Part shown: positions 41,459-50,406 of the stretch, one piece after another
Layout of the letters: each line of letters opens with the position of its first letter
Position numbering within the stretch: position 1 is the first letter of the stretch
Assembly (NCBI GenBank): GCA_937874695.1
Contig: CALNAJ010000028.1
Location: 124,001 to 188,000, forward strand
Direction of reading: 5' to 3'
Length of the DNA stretch: 64,000 nt
Source: an uncultured Lactobacillus sp.
GTDB taxonomy: Bacteria; Bacillota; Bacilli; Lactobacillales; Lactobacillaceae
The notes under the pieces: generated by a model
Database searches by the model: none
Told to the model about the DNA's origin: nothing
Seen by the model: the letters and a program-made list of their open reading frames with translations, nothing else
Translations under genes and position numbers: made by a program

Positions 41459-42874
41459 ATGGAAGGTACAGTGAAGAATTTGAATAATCAGAATACAACC
41501 GTTGTTACGAAACAACCATTTGGGATTCAAGATAAGATTGGCTACATGTTCGGTGATATCGGGAACATGTTGACCTTTACCACCGTCACAACGTTTCTTA
41601 TGATTTTCTACACCAACGTTCTCGGTGTCTCCGCCGCTGTCGTCGGGATTCTCTTCCTGATTGCGCGCTTCATCGATGCCTTTGCTGACCTCGGCGTAGG
41701 CCGACTGGTCGATAACAGTGATTTAAAACACGATGGCCGGTTCCATCCCTGGATTCGTAAGATGAAGTACCCGCTACTTCTGCTCTCCATGTTGCTCTTT
41801 TTACCCTGGATCAGCCACCTCTCTATGACAACGAAAATCGTCTATATCTTTGTCACCTACATTGCCTGGGGGATTCTTTACTCGACCGTCAACATTCCTT
41901 ATGGTTCGATGGCTTCTTCCATGTCCAGCAACCCTGCAGACAAGACCTCACTCTCGACTTTCCGGAGCATTGGTTCTGCCATCGGGACGGTTCTAGTCAG
42001 CTACTTCGTGCCCATGTTCATGTATGCCAAAGGGTCACAACAAATTTCCTCAACACGACTATTTACGGTCGTCAGTCTCTGTGCAATTGGTGGCTTTTTA
42101 GCCTACTCAATTCTGGGCCACTTCACCCATGAACGGGTCCGGACCCAAAAGAGTGAAAATGTACCGTTAAGCACCCTATTTAAGAAATTATTGACCGACC
42201 GGGCGTTAATTGTCCTCGTGATTGTTGACATCTTGATCTGCATTGCCCTCTACAGCTACACATCAATGGCATCATACTTATTTAACGACTACTTCAAAAA
42301 CAAGGGTGCCATGGCCCTGGCAATGCTGACTATTTCTGTTGCCGTCTTCCTGCTGGCGCCATTCACCAAGCACCTGTACCAACGGTTTGGCCGGAAAGAA
42401 GCCACCGCAAGTTTCTTAATCTTAGGCTTCATCTTCTTTACCCTACTCTTCATCATTCACACACACAGCGTCGTAGTCTACCTGATTTTCGCCTTCATTG
42501 GCTCAATGGGAATTGGGATGTTTAACCTGATGGTCTGGGCTTTCATCACCGACGTCATTGACAATGAACAGGTTGAAAACGGCATTCGTGAAGATGGTGT
42601 GGTCTACGGGGTCAACTCCTTCTCCAGAAAAGTTGCGCAAGCCCTAGCTGGTGGGGTCTCTGGTCTCATGCTATCCTTTATCGGCTACAAGGCGTCCACG
42701 ACTGGTGGTGCCGTTCAGACCGAGGCCGTTGCCAACCACATTTATCAATTGTCAGTTGGCTTACCAGCCGTCTGCATGGGTGTTGGCGCCCTGATCTTGA
42801 TCCTCTGGTACCCACTGAACAAGAAGAAAGTCACCGCCAACGCTGAATACTTAAAGCAGCTCAATCAAGACTAA
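41459..42874 (+). CDS. uidB: GPH family glucuronide:cation symporter
   Basis: A 471-aa, 12-TM protein of the glycoside-pentoside-hexuronide family. It has the N-terminal GYMFGDIGNMLTF and FIDAFADLGVGRLVDN motifs that contact cation and sugar, and VIDNEQVENGIREDGVVYG in the second half. It imports glucuronides or related glycosides for the two cytosolic enzymes. AAAGGAG precedes the start. Repeat E lies downstream. Confidence 0.88.
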   Translation: MEGTVKNLNNQNTTVVTKQPFGIQDKIGYMFGDIGNMLTFTTVTTFLMIFYTNVLGVSAAVVGILFLIARFIDAFADLGVGRLVDNSDLKHDGRFHPWIRKMKYPLLLLSMLLFLPWISHLSMTTKIVYIFVTYIAWGILYSTVNIPYGSMASSMSSNPADKTSLSTFRSIGSAIGTVLVSYFVPMFMYAKGSQQISSTRLFTVVSLCAIGGFLAYSILGHFTHERVRTQKSENVPLSTLFKKLLTDRALIVLVIVDILICIALYSYTSMASYLFNDYFKNKGAMALAMLTISVAVFLLAPFTKHLYQRFGRKEATASFLILGFIFFTLLFIIHTHSVVVYLIFAFIGSMGIGMFNLMVWAFITDVIDNEQVENGIREDGVVYGVNSFSRKVAQALAGGVSGLMLSFIGYKASTTGGAVQTEAVANHIYQLSVGLPAVCMGVGALILILWYPLNKKKVTANAEYLKQLNQD

Positions 42875-42995
42875 ATTGTAAGCGGTTAATATCAGCTGAA
42901 TGCGCGAATCGTTTAAGTCACTTGCATCACGTCTGTTCAACAAATATTAGCTGATACGCAGACATTATACATTTTGGGTAAACAGTTGTCCTAGC

Positions 42996-43181
42996 TGGAG
43001 GCGGCCAGGGGTGTAACCAACCGTGACGATGGCGTTAGAACGGGCGCTTGCTTCTCCCGTGCTTACGCCATGGGACGAGCTTGGAAACTCGTGCTTCTCA
43101 ACGAGGTTTCAAGTCGAGGTAAAAGACCGCTTCTCAGGCTTTTACCGGTCCCCACAGCAGGCGGAACCCCTGGCCGCCGCC
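42996..43181 (+). repeat. Structured intergenic repeat, copy E (subfamily 1)
   Basis: Closing stem CCAGGGGT / ACCCCTGG; hairpin ATGGCGTTAG..ACGGG / CCCGTGCTTACGCCAT; hairpin TTGGAAACTCG / CGAGGTTTCAA; hairpin GGTAAAAG / CTTTTACC; then CCCCACAGC. A single copy, about 120 bp past the symporter stop. Confidence 0.8.
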
Positions 43182-43211
43182 AGCGACACACAATATTTAC
43201 GCTTAAACCAC

Positions 43212-43246
43212 AAAAAAGCGGATGGCCCGTAAGCCATCCGTTTTTA
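43212..43246. terminator. Bidirectional terminator
   Basis: CGGATGGC / GCCATCCG with A6 and T5 flanks, just beyond the SLAP-like gene on the minus strand. Confidence 0.8.
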
Positions 43247-43265
43247 AATATACTGGCGTATTTAA

Positions 43266-44024
43266 CTAATCGGCTGCCATGAATTTGCCGGCAGTCAGTT
43301 GAGAGGCTAAGACCCAGCCCTTCGTCTTGCCGCTGGTAACGTAGTCGTACTTCACGTTCTTCTTAGCTTTCTTGATTGTAATTGTCTTGGTAGCGTAGAA
43401 GGTCTTGCTGTTTGGCAATACGCCCTTCTTGGTTAACGTTACCTTAGGCTTGTCAGCGGCGAATTTGCCGGCGTAAAGGGCAGGTTGACCGGCCTTGAAG
43501 TGGAAAGCGCTCTTCTTGATGCTCTTGGCGCTAACCAGCGTGTAGGTCTTCCCTGCGATCTTGTCGGCTGCCTTCTTGGCATCGGCGTTTCCGTCAGCGG
43601 CCATGAACTTGCCAGCCGTTAACTTGGAAAGTGCAACCCAGCCCTTAACCTTGCCGTTGGATGACTTGATGTAGGCGTAGGTAACTTTCTTAGCCTTAGC
43701 TGTCTTGGTCGCCTTAACTTTAACCACGATCTTCTTAGTTGCGTAGTAGGTCATGCCACCCGCTAAAGTCCCTTTCTTGGTCATGCCGACCTTTGCTTGA
43801 TCAGCGACAAACGCTGCGCTATACAGCGCTGGCTTGCCACTCTTAACGTGGAACGCTGCCTTCTTGATGGCTTTTGCACTGACTAAAGTGTGGGTCACTT
43901 TTTTGGCTGCTGGTTTAGCGGCCGCAAAAGCAGTAACCTCACCGTTTGCGGGAGCAATAGCACCAATCCCCAATGGTAATACCATAGCCGCAGCTGCTGC
44001 GATCATTGCAACTTTTTTCATCAT
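43266..44024 (-). CDS. Secreted protein with two SLAP/SH3-like repeats
   Basis: About 252 aa. A signal peptide (MMKKVAMIAAAAAMVLPLGIGAIA) is followed by two homologous repeats of about 85 residues. Each starts H/Y-TLVSAKAIKKAAFHVKSGKPALYS-like and ends KGWV-L-S-LTAGKFMAAD. It is extremely lysine and alanine rich. The layout resembles SLAP or GW/SH3-type wall-binding repeats that attach non-covalently to anionic wall polymers. GGGGGG lies 8 bp upstream of ATG 44024. No catalytic domain. Confidence 0.78.
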   Translation of the reverse strand: MMKKVAMIAAAAAMVLPLGIGAIAPANGEVTAFAAAKPAAKKVTHTLVSAKAIKKAAFHVKSGKPALYSAAFVADQAKVGMTKKGTLAGGMTYYATKKIVVKVKATKTAKAKKVTYAYIKSSNGKVKGWVALSKLTAGKFMAADGNADAKKAADKIAGKTYTLVSAKSIKKSAFHFKAGQPALYAGKFAADKPKVTLTKKGVLPNSKTFYATKTITIKKAKKNVKYDYVTSGKTKGWVLASQLTAGKFMAAD

Positions 44025-44301
44025 AACAATTACCCCCCAGTAAATTTTCGAATTCATCCCTGAACTCAATTGGTATCATAACACGGTCCTTTTTTTCGGG
44101 CAGAAATGATCTCCCAATTTAACTCAAAAATCGTGAAAAATCCCGGGGCTCCGGTAAATTAATGGAACTAACGTTACGGGGCGTTATCGGTGTTTCCAGC
44201 AAAAAGTCGGGAACGGCAAATCAGTAGCGTTCATGATATTTTGGCGGGTAACGGATCTTGTCCCAGATGATTTCCTACTATCGTAACTCCCATCGATTTC
44301 G
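44025..44301. other. Intergenic region
   Basis: Promoter region of the acyltransferase's neighbour; a 64-codon minus-strand frame overlaps a terminator and lacks a ribosome site, so no gene is called. Confidence 0.5.
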
Positions 44302-44356
44302 TAAAAAACTGCGTTGCCTTCAGCTTCAATTAGCTTGGGACAACGCAGTTTACATT
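44302..44356 (-). terminator. Terminator of the acyltransferase gene
   Basis: On the minus strand, AACTGCGTTG / CAACGCAGTT with T6; the loop contains a second small stem AGCT/AGCT. Confidence 0.75.
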
Positions 44357-44407
44357 TTATTCTGAAGATATAAGCCACGGGTAATCGGCAAACTAGCAGT
44401 TCAATCG

Positions 44408-46345
44408 TTACTGATTAGCCTGCGCAATCGCCTTGGCGATCAACGAGGTGTAGTGCCGGTTTCCATAATTATTCGGGTGAACGTGATCACTGACGAACCA
44501 CTTAGGTTGGTTCTTAGCCGTCGTGTACCAGTCAATCACGTGGACATTGTGATACTTGTCCGCGGTCTTGGCAATCCGATTGTTCACGGAATTCTGCCAT
44601 TCACGCGTTGGCACGTGGGCCGTGACCCAGAAGATCTGGTGACCCGGTCCAATTGCGTGGACGATATCATCGGCCTGTTCCGGCGTCACGTAGCCGTTAG
44701 TTCCGATATTGATCAAGACATTCTTCGCCAGCTGACCTTGTTGGGCCATGCTCACGATGACATCGTGCATGTCGGCCGCTTGCCGACCAACCTTACCATT
44801 AACAATGGCGCCTGGGAAGACGTCCTGCAAATCACCAGAATCATCCAACAAGACGGAATCCCCAATGGCGGTCAACGGTGTTTGCTTACTATTTAAGACT
44901 TCATCTGGCGTTAAGTAGTAGTACTTCGCCAGTTTTTGATTAGCTTTCGACAACTTGGAGAAGGCCACCGCGGTGTCGTGTTTCTTCTTGGACGAAGCCG
45001 CCGCCAAAGCCTTCTGCTTCTTCACGGCAGCCGCGTTCTTTATCTTCGCCGCAGCTTGCCGAGCAGTAATGGTCTGTTGCAGGGCCGTTGGCTTGGCCGC
45101 TGCGGGTTGTTGTACAAAGCCCACCGCCGTCAATCCAAAGAGTAAGGCCGCGACCACACCCAACGTATTGGCCAAACGGTGTGCCTTGGGTTGCTGGAAG
45201 TAGCGCACAACGTCACTCGTCAATTGCCCATAGTGGTAGTGCCGCATCGGATTTTCAATCCACCGATAGCTGAGCTCGGTGACCAGTAAGATTAGGGCCA
45301 CTTCAATCAACGCATGAAATAGCGGATGATTCCCAATGTTGATCTTAGACTCGTAGAAAATCATCACTGGAAATTGGTAGAGGTAGATACCGTAGCTCCG
45401 CTTGCCCACGTAGCTAAACGCGCGGTTCGTCAGGATGCGATTCATGTCGCTCCCGGGATGGGCCACCGTGCCGACCAGAATACCAGACAGCACTGTGAAC
45501 CAGAACATCCCGCCGCGATAGGTGCTAGCCGCCTGCCCGTTCATGGTAAAGAAGAGGTAAATCAGTGCCAGCAACGAGAGTCCGCCGACAATATCCAACG
45601 TCAGTCGCTGTTGCCGCCCGACGTCCGCATTTAACTTGTGTGCCGGCCAAACGAAGGCCATCCCCGCACCAATCAGAATCGCAAACATCCGCGTATCGGT
45701 CCCGTAGTAGACCCGGTTGGGATTGCTAGGACTGTACAGCACGGCCATCGCAATCGCCGAAACCACGGCGACCGCCATGAGAATGCCCAACCGTTGGGAT
45801 TTTTTGTGCACGAACAACAAGAGTCCCAGCACCACCAGCGGCCAGACCAGGTAAAACTGTCCCTCAATCGACAATGACCACAGATGGGTAAACGGCGATT
45901 CTCCGCTGAACCGGTCGAAGTACGACTGGCCATGATTGATTTCAAACCAGTTATACCCGTAGATCAGATTGGTCATGACCGTTCCCCGGATATTGACCAA
46001 CAGATTTCGCTGAAATAGCGTGATGTAGGCTGTTGTCCCGAGAATCATAGTGACCAGTGCCGGATACAACCGTTTTAACCGACGACCGTAGAAACCAATA
46101 ATATCAATGTGATTCTGCGTATCGAACTCCTGAATCAATAAGTATGTAATTAAATAACCTGAAACGACGAAGAAAATCGGCACCCCTAAATACCCACCCT
46201 GTAAGGTGGATGGCGCCAAATGGTAAATAATGACCCCTAAAACGGCCAACGTCCGGATACCATCGAAACCGGTGATATACCGCCGTTTGCCCGACTGACG
46301 CGCGCGCATCCCCATTCGCGTCAGTTCCGTGTTAAAATGATTCAT
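44408..46345 (-). CDS. OatA-like O-acetyltransferase (acyltransferase 3 + SGNH)
   Basis: A 645-aa protein. The N-terminal acyltransferase-3 domain (residues about 20-380, about 11 TM) has GFDGIRTLAVLGVIIYHL with the catalytic His and VPIFFVVSGYLITYLL. A lysine/alanine-rich linker is followed by a C-terminal extracellular SGNH esterase domain, with TAIGDSVLLD (nucleophile Ser) and SDHVHPNNYGN (Asp-His). Such proteins O-acetylate peptidoglycan or wall polymers, giving lysozyme resistance. Ribosome site AGAAGGAGC. Monocistronic. Confidence 0.9.
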   Translation of the reverse strand: MNHFNTELTRMGMRARQSGKRRYITGFDGIRTLAVLGVIIYHLAPSTLQGGYLGVPIFFVVSGYLITYLLIQEFDTQNHIDIIGFYGRRLKRLYPALVTMILGTTAYITLFQRNLLVNIRGTVMTNLIYGYNWFEINHGQSYFDRFSGESPFTHLWSLSIEGQFYLVWPLVVLGLLLFVHKKSQRLGILMAVAVVSAIAMAVLYSPSNPNRVYYGTDTRMFAILIGAGMAFVWPAHKLNADVGRQQRLTLDIVGGLSLLALIYLFFTMNGQAASTYRGGMFWFTVLSGILVGTVAHPGSDMNRILTNRAFSYVGKRSYGIYLYQFPVMIFYESKINIGNHPLFHALIEVALILLVTELSYRWIENPMRHYHYGQLTSDVVRYFQQPKAHRLANTLGVVAALLFGLTAVGFVQQPAAAKPTALQQTITARQAAAKIKNAAAVKKQKALAAASSKKKHDTAVAFSKLSKANQKLAKYYYLTPDEVLNSKQTPLTAIGDSVLLDDSGDLQDVFPGAIVNGKVGRQAADMHDVIVSMAQQGQLAKNVLINIGTNGYVTPEQADDIVHAIGPGHQIFWVTAHVPTREWQNSVNNRIAKTADKYHNVHVIDWYTTAKNQPKWFVSDHVHPNNYGNRHYTSLIAKAIAQANQ

Positions 46346-46402
46346 CGCAATTGCTCCTTCTCTTTAACGCTGCCGTTACTCCCCCATGTTAAGCAAGTAT
46401 AT

Positions 46403-46584
46403 GCCTCCGGGATGGTGAAAATGGACCGGGTCGCGGTAGGCGGACGCCTAAAGCCAAAGAGCGGTCTTTAGGCTTGGTGTGAAGCCGCAAGAAACGCGTC
46501 TCCACACCACCCAATGTTCTAAGCGGCACAACCCGCCACTAAGAACATTCCTACGGCTGAGTCCATTTTCACCATCCCTGCGGC
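46403..46584 (-). repeat. Structured intergenic repeat, copy F (subfamily 2)
   Basis: The closing stem GGGATGGTGAAAATGGAC / GTCCATTTTCACCATCCC is 18 bp and perfect. Inner hairpins are GCCTAAAG / CTTTAGGC, GGTGTG / CACACC and AATGTTCT / AGAACATT. It lies 57 bp upstream of the acyltransferase start and forms a head-to-head pair with copies G and H. Confidence 0.85.
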
Positions 46585-47030
46585 TAACACAAGCTTAACT
46601 TGCGGTCGACTGGACTCTCGACCGCTTTAGATAGTTCACATAACACTATGCTATTAATATTAATTATTTGAATTTATTTATCGTGCCAATACTCCGGCAC
46701 ACGGGGGATTTGTTAACCCCCTGACGATTACATCAATTCTATAATGTTTGGCCCCCAGACACAACGTTTTTTAACGAAATTTCACATTTGTAAAATTTGC
46801 AATCCAACCGTCACGCATTAACGACGATAAACCGCAAGATATCGCGGTTTTGGCCGGTCGGTTTGTTCACTAACTTTCCCTTTTAAACACAATAAAAATG
46901 GAAAAACTTTGTTAATCAACAGAACTGTCCTAAAATCGGATGAGTTTTTCCGAATGGTTTCATTACGCATAATGCCAATTTCCCAAATCAACGGTTGCTG
47001 CCTCCAGGAAAAGGCGCCAACACCACACAA
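46585..47030. other. AT-rich intergenic spacer between repeats F and G
   Basis: About 450 bp, clearly more AT-rich than the flanking repeats. A 70-codon minus-strand frame here has no supporting signal. Nothing else identified. Confidence 0.5.
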
Positions 47031-47225
47031 CTACGGGCTAAATCTACCTGAGCCGTGAGGGTGGTGCAAATAAACTCAGCCGTGGGAATGTTCTTAGCGG
47101 TGGGTTAAGCCGCTTAGAACATTGGTGTCTTTGAAACTCGGTTCTCAGAGGTTCAAAGGCAAGTCCGGAGACCTTGTTTTGGCTCCAAATGAAGCGGCTT
47201 CTCCTGATAAGACATTGTCAAAATT
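47031..47225 (+). repeat. Structured intergenic repeat, copy G (internally deleted)
   Basis: Has the 5' GGGCTAAAT hairpin remnant, GAGCCGTGAGGGTGGTG, hairpin AATGTTCTTAGCGG / CCGCTTAGAACATT, hairpin TTTGAAACTC / GAGGTTCAAA and the AAGTCCGGAGACC arm. The CCCACAGC strand and 3' closing arm are missing. The 3' flank GATAAGACATTGTCAAAA remains, resembling that of copy D. Confidence 0.7.
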
Positions 47226-47233
47226 TCCCGCGA

Positions 47234-47438
47234 TTACGGGACTAAATCCGTGTGAGCCGCAAGGGCGGTGAAAATGGGCTCAGCCGTGGGATACCTCTTG
47301 GCGGCTGAACCTTGGCGCTTAGAGGTGTGGTGGTTTTGAGACGTGGTCTTCAGCGGCTTAAAACCAAGTCTAAAGACCGCTCCTTGGCTTTAGACGTCCG
47401 CCCACAGCGACCGGCCCATTTTCACCGTCCTGGAGGCG
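47234..47438 (+). repeat. Structured intergenic repeat, copy H (subfamily 2)
   Basis: Directly follows copy G in the same orientation. 5' hairpin TACGGGACTAAATCCGTG; closing stem GGGCGGTGAAAATGGGC / GCCCATTTTCACCGTCC; hairpin ACCTCTTGGCG / CGCTTAGAGGT; hairpin GGTTTTGAG / CTTAAAACC; hairpin GTCTAAAG / CTTTAGAC; then CCCACAGC. It ends about 50 bp before the add promoter. Confidence 0.8.
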
Positions 47439-47486
47439 TCAAAACGGACAATTTACCCCGTAAGGTCGCGTAGTTAAGCGCTATCA

Positions 47487-47495
47487 TGGTATACT
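47487..47495 (+). promoter_or_regulatory. Extended -10 of adenosine deaminase gene
   Basis: TGGTATACT, an extended -10, preceded by TTAAGCGCTATCA, which is cre-like but weak (12 of 14). Confidence 0.5.
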
Positions 47496-47531
47496 GGAAG
47501 GAAGCTACATATTCCAAAGGAGGACCTTGCC

Positions 47532-48572
47532 ATGTCTCAAGTTAACCCTTTTACCGCAGACGCCGTTCGTCAGTATCCCAAAGTTGAGTTGCACTGTCAC
47601 CTCGATGGGTCGATCTCACTACCCGCACTACGGAAGATGGCAGCCGTTACCGGTGCCGAGTTGCCAGCCAGCGACACGGAGCTCCGGACATTGGTATCGG
47701 CACCCATTGATACGGTCAGTTTGATTGATTACTTAAAACGATTCCAGGTCGTGACCGATCTAATGCAAACGCCGGAACAGCTCCGGATTGCTGGTTACGA
47801 CATGGTTCAGACCGCTGCCGAAGACGGTCTGATTTACTTAGAAACGCGGTTTGCCCCCGCTATTTTCACCGAAAAGGGCCTCTCCATTCGTGAAGCCATC
47901 GCCGCCACACTGGAGGGCCTACACGCCGGTTCCGCCGAATTTGGCATCCCGGTCAACGCCATCGTCTGTGCGATGCGTGACCGTCCCTTGGACGAGTGCA
48001 TCGACGTCTTCCAGACTGCCGCCGACTTCAAGAACGAGGGTGTCGTTGGCCTGGACTTCGCTGGGGACGAGTACAACCACCCAACGATCGACTTGGTTGA
48101 CGCCATTCATGCGGGTCAGGCAACCGGCCTGCCATTTACAATTCATGCCGGCGAGGCCGGACCCGTCGATAACGTCGTGGTCGCCCTGACCATGGGTGCC
48201 AAACGTATTGGCCACGGGGTCCACATGAGTGGCTTCCCGGCTGCAATCGCGCAAACCAAGGAAGCCGGAGCTACGATTGAAATCTGCCCGACGAGCAACA
48301 TCCAAACGAAGGCTGTCCAAAGTTGGAGCGACTTCCCTCTGTCAGAATTTCTCAGTGCCGGCTTAAAGGTCACGGTCAACACCGATGATCGAACCGTCTC
48401 CAATGTCACTTTAACCGATGAATTTGTCACGCTCCGCAAGCAGTTTGGCTTAAATTGGTCTCTGCTGGAACGTCTGACACTCAACGCCATCGACGCGGCC
48501 TTTATCGATGACGATCAAAAAGAACAGTTACGCGAAAAGGTTTTGGCTGCTCGCACCTCAACACCAGCCTAA
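47532..48572 (+). CDS. add: Adenosine deaminase
   Basis: A 346-aa zinc enzyme of the AMP/ADA family. Metal ligands are in ELHCHLDGS, the active-site region is FTIHAGEAG with conserved GHGVHMSGF, and the final ligand Asp is in VNTDDRTVS. It deaminates adenosine to inosine in purine salvage. AAAGGAGG precedes ATG 47532. The next gene starts 78 bp on and may share the transcript. Confidence 0.93.
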   Translation: MSQVNPFTADAVRQYPKVELHCHLDGSISLPALRKMAAVTGAELPASDTELRTLVSAPIDTVSLIDYLKRFQVVTDLMQTPEQLRIAGYDMVQTAAEDGLIYLETRFAPAIFTEKGLSIREAIAATLEGLHAGSAEFGIPVNAIVCAMRDRPLDECIDVFQTAADFKNEGVVGLDFAGDEYNHPTIDLVDAIHAGQATGLPFTIHAGEAGPVDNVVVALTMGAKRIGHGVHMSGFPAAIAQTKEAGATIEICPTSNIQTKAVQSWSDFPLSEFLSAGLKVTVNTDDRTVSNVTLTDEFVTLRKQFGLNWSLLERLTLNAIDAAFIDDDQKEQLREKVLAARTSTPA

Positions 48573-48650
48573 CCCCATCATCGCCACGACTTCACGGTCG
48601 TGGTCACCACTCTAAGTTAACGTAATTTTTAGCAAAGGAAGTGTTTTGCC

Positions 48651-49475
48651 GTGTCCCAATCTTATCCGTATCAAGACGCCTTTAACCGTACGCTCCGGCA
48701 GCGGGCCATGGCGCAAGCTACTCAGGACGAGTACAACGCAACCCTGACGGACTTTTTCAAATATTTGGAGAACTTCAATCCCACCTATCAGCGGGACCAC
48801 CGCGTCAATCAGCTCCAGACGCCCGATGTGGAGCAGTACCTGGCCATGTTAGTCGATGCCCGCAAGATTCAGAATCAGACCTACAACAAGGTTCTGTCAC
48901 ACCTCAACGTCTACTTTAAATTTCTCTTCTCACACAGCTGGACACCCTATCTGCCGACCTTGGATCTGAAGAGCAAGCCCAAGCAGGCCGCGCAACCCTT
49001 GAACTACCGCTGGGTCGACGACCTCGACCGCCTGCTGGCTGACCCGCGCCTCCACGTCTATACCCGGCTGACGCTCCTCCTCATAGCTCACGGCTATCCG
49101 GTACAGGCCTTTCTCCAACCCAACTTCACGGCTAATCTGAAGACACAGAACTGGTCGGCGCCGGCCCAGCAATTTCTAAATGAACTCCAGGCCTTTCTGG
49201 CTCCCCTGCAGCAACGGTTCCAGTCTAACGATTGGTTTCTAAAGCAGCGGGCCGCGGCCGATCCCCACTTAACGTTGCCCGGCCTGCATAAATATTTGAA
49301 GCCGGATGAAGCCGTCGTGGGCTTTGCTCTGAGTCCCACCGTGCTGTACCAAGGTTACTTAGTTAACTATCTGCGCCGGCACCCCCAGCTATCCGACCGT
49401 GAAGCCATTTCTGCCCTCCATTTGGAACCGGATTCCATCGACTATTATCGTCGATTGACCCAGCGCGCAGACTAA
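48651..49475 (+). CDS. Degenerate tyrosine-recombinase-like protein
   Basis: 274 aa. Residues 5-105 form a SAM-like core-binding domain of phage-integrase type (RAMAQATQDEYNATLTDFFKYLE...TYNKVLSHLNVYFKFLF). The C-terminal half resembles a catalytic domain but lacks its key residues. The box I region, normally GLRxxEL, reads AHGYPVQAFLQ, and no HxLRH box II is visible. Only an end-region tyrosine pair (SIDYYRRL) remains. It may bind DNA without recombining it. The start is GTG behind AAAGGAAG. It follows add, so this is not an obvious mobile element. Confidence 0.7.
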   Translation: MSQSYPYQDAFNRTLRQRAMAQATQDEYNATLTDFFKYLENFNPTYQRDHRVNQLQTPDVEQYLAMLVDARKIQNQTYNKVLSHLNVYFKFLFSHSWTPYLPTLDLKSKPKQAAQPLNYRWVDDLDRLLADPRLHVYTRLTLLLIAHGYPVQAFLQPNFTANLKTQNWSAPAQQFLNELQAFLAPLQQRFQSNDWFLKQRAAADPHLTLPGLHKYLKPDEAVVGFALSPTVLYQGYLVNYLRRHPQLSDREAISALHLEPDSIDYYRRLTQRAD

Positions 49476-49541
49476 ATACGTGCCAGCGTTCATTGAACCC
49501 CCTATACTAAATAGTAAACGAACAAACTGGGGGAATGGGCG

Positions 49542-50396
49542 ATGAAAAAGAAATGGTGGTTCTTTGGGGGCTGTCTGGCATTGATTGCGCTACTGGGCGG
49601 CGGATTTGCCTGGAGTCAGTCGCGGCCGAACACCATTAGTCATCCGGCCCGTCACAACCGGGTGCAAAGCCAAGACGCTGAATCAACGGCGGTTAAGCCC
49701 GTCAAGGCCAAGCCCTGGATCAAGTTAAAACAGCCACTCAAGCTGCCAATTTTGATGTATCACAGTATTTCCAGCGGGAATCAGTTGCGCGTGCCCAAGA
49801 CCCAGTTCGCCAGTGAGATGGCCTACCTCAAGCAGCATCACTACCGGACACTGACCACGGCTGAGGCGATTCGCGCGCTCTCGACCAACAGCATTCCGCA
49901 GAAGAAGGTCGTCTGGATCACACTAGATGACGCCTACAAAGACAACCTGACCAACGGTCTATCCGCACTGAAAAAATACAACCTACACGCGACCATCAAC
50001 GTCATCACGGGCTTCACGCACAAGAGCAATCACCTCACGCTGGCCGAAATGAAGCGGATGAAGGCAACCGGCCACGTGGACTTTGCCAGCCACACCGTCC
50101 AGCACCTGAATCTCGATGAATTGACGGCGGCTCAGCAGAAACGGGAACTGGTTAAGTCTAAGCAGTGGCTAGACACTCATCTCGATCAGGAAACGCGGAT
50201 GCTATGTTACCCGGCTGGCCGCGCCAACGCCACGACACGGCGGTTGGCTAAGCAGAGCGGCTACACGCTGGCGCTAACCACGCAAGAGGGCGTTGCCACT
50301 CTGAAGCAGGGTCGCTACAATTTGTCACGGCTGCGGGTCGTTCCCGGCATGAGCACCGCCACCTTTGCCAGCCTCGTCGATGTCACCAACCAGTGA
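49542..50396 (+). CDS. Polysaccharide deacetylase family protein (membrane-anchored)
   Basis: 284 aa: an N-terminal signal anchor (MKKKWWFFGGCLALIALLGGGF), a short linker, then a NodB-type carbohydrate esterase 4 domain. Motif 1 is ITLDDAYKDN (catalytic and metal Asp), motif 2 is SHTVQHLNLDEL (H-x3-H metal ligands), and motif 3 is LCYPAGRAN. It probably removes N-acetyl groups from peptidoglycan or an exopolysaccharide outside the cell. GGGGGAA precedes ATG 49542. Repeat I starts 10 bp after its stop. Confidence 0.88.
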   Translation: MKKKWWFFGGCLALIALLGGGFAWSQSRPNTISHPARHNRVQSQDAESTAVKPVKAKPWIKLKQPLKLPILMYHSISSGNQLRVPKTQFASEMAYLKQHHYRTLTTAEAIRALSTNSIPQKKVVWITLDDAYKDNLTNGLSALKKYNLHATINVITGFTHKSNHLTLAEMKRMKATGHVDFASHTVQHLNLDELTAAQQKRELVKSKQWLDTHLDQETRMLCYPAGRANATTRRLAKQSGYTLALTTQEGVATLKQGRYNLSRLRVVPGMSTATFASLVDVTNQ

Positions 50397-50406
50397 TTAG
50401 ATTTGT

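Noticed and set aside
42876..42890. Third cre site after the symporter gene
   Set aside because: TGTAAGCGGTTAAT shares only the left half of the consensus.
44184..44378. 64-codon minus-strand ORF
   Set aside because: Overlaps the acyltransferase terminator; no ribosome site.
46818..47030. 70-codon minus-strand ORF between repeats
   Set aside because: AT-rich spacer, no start signal and no protein-like pattern.
48651..49475. Active phage integrase marking a prophage or genomic island
   Set aside because: Catalytic residues are missing, and no attachment repeats, tRNA gene or phage genes are nearby.
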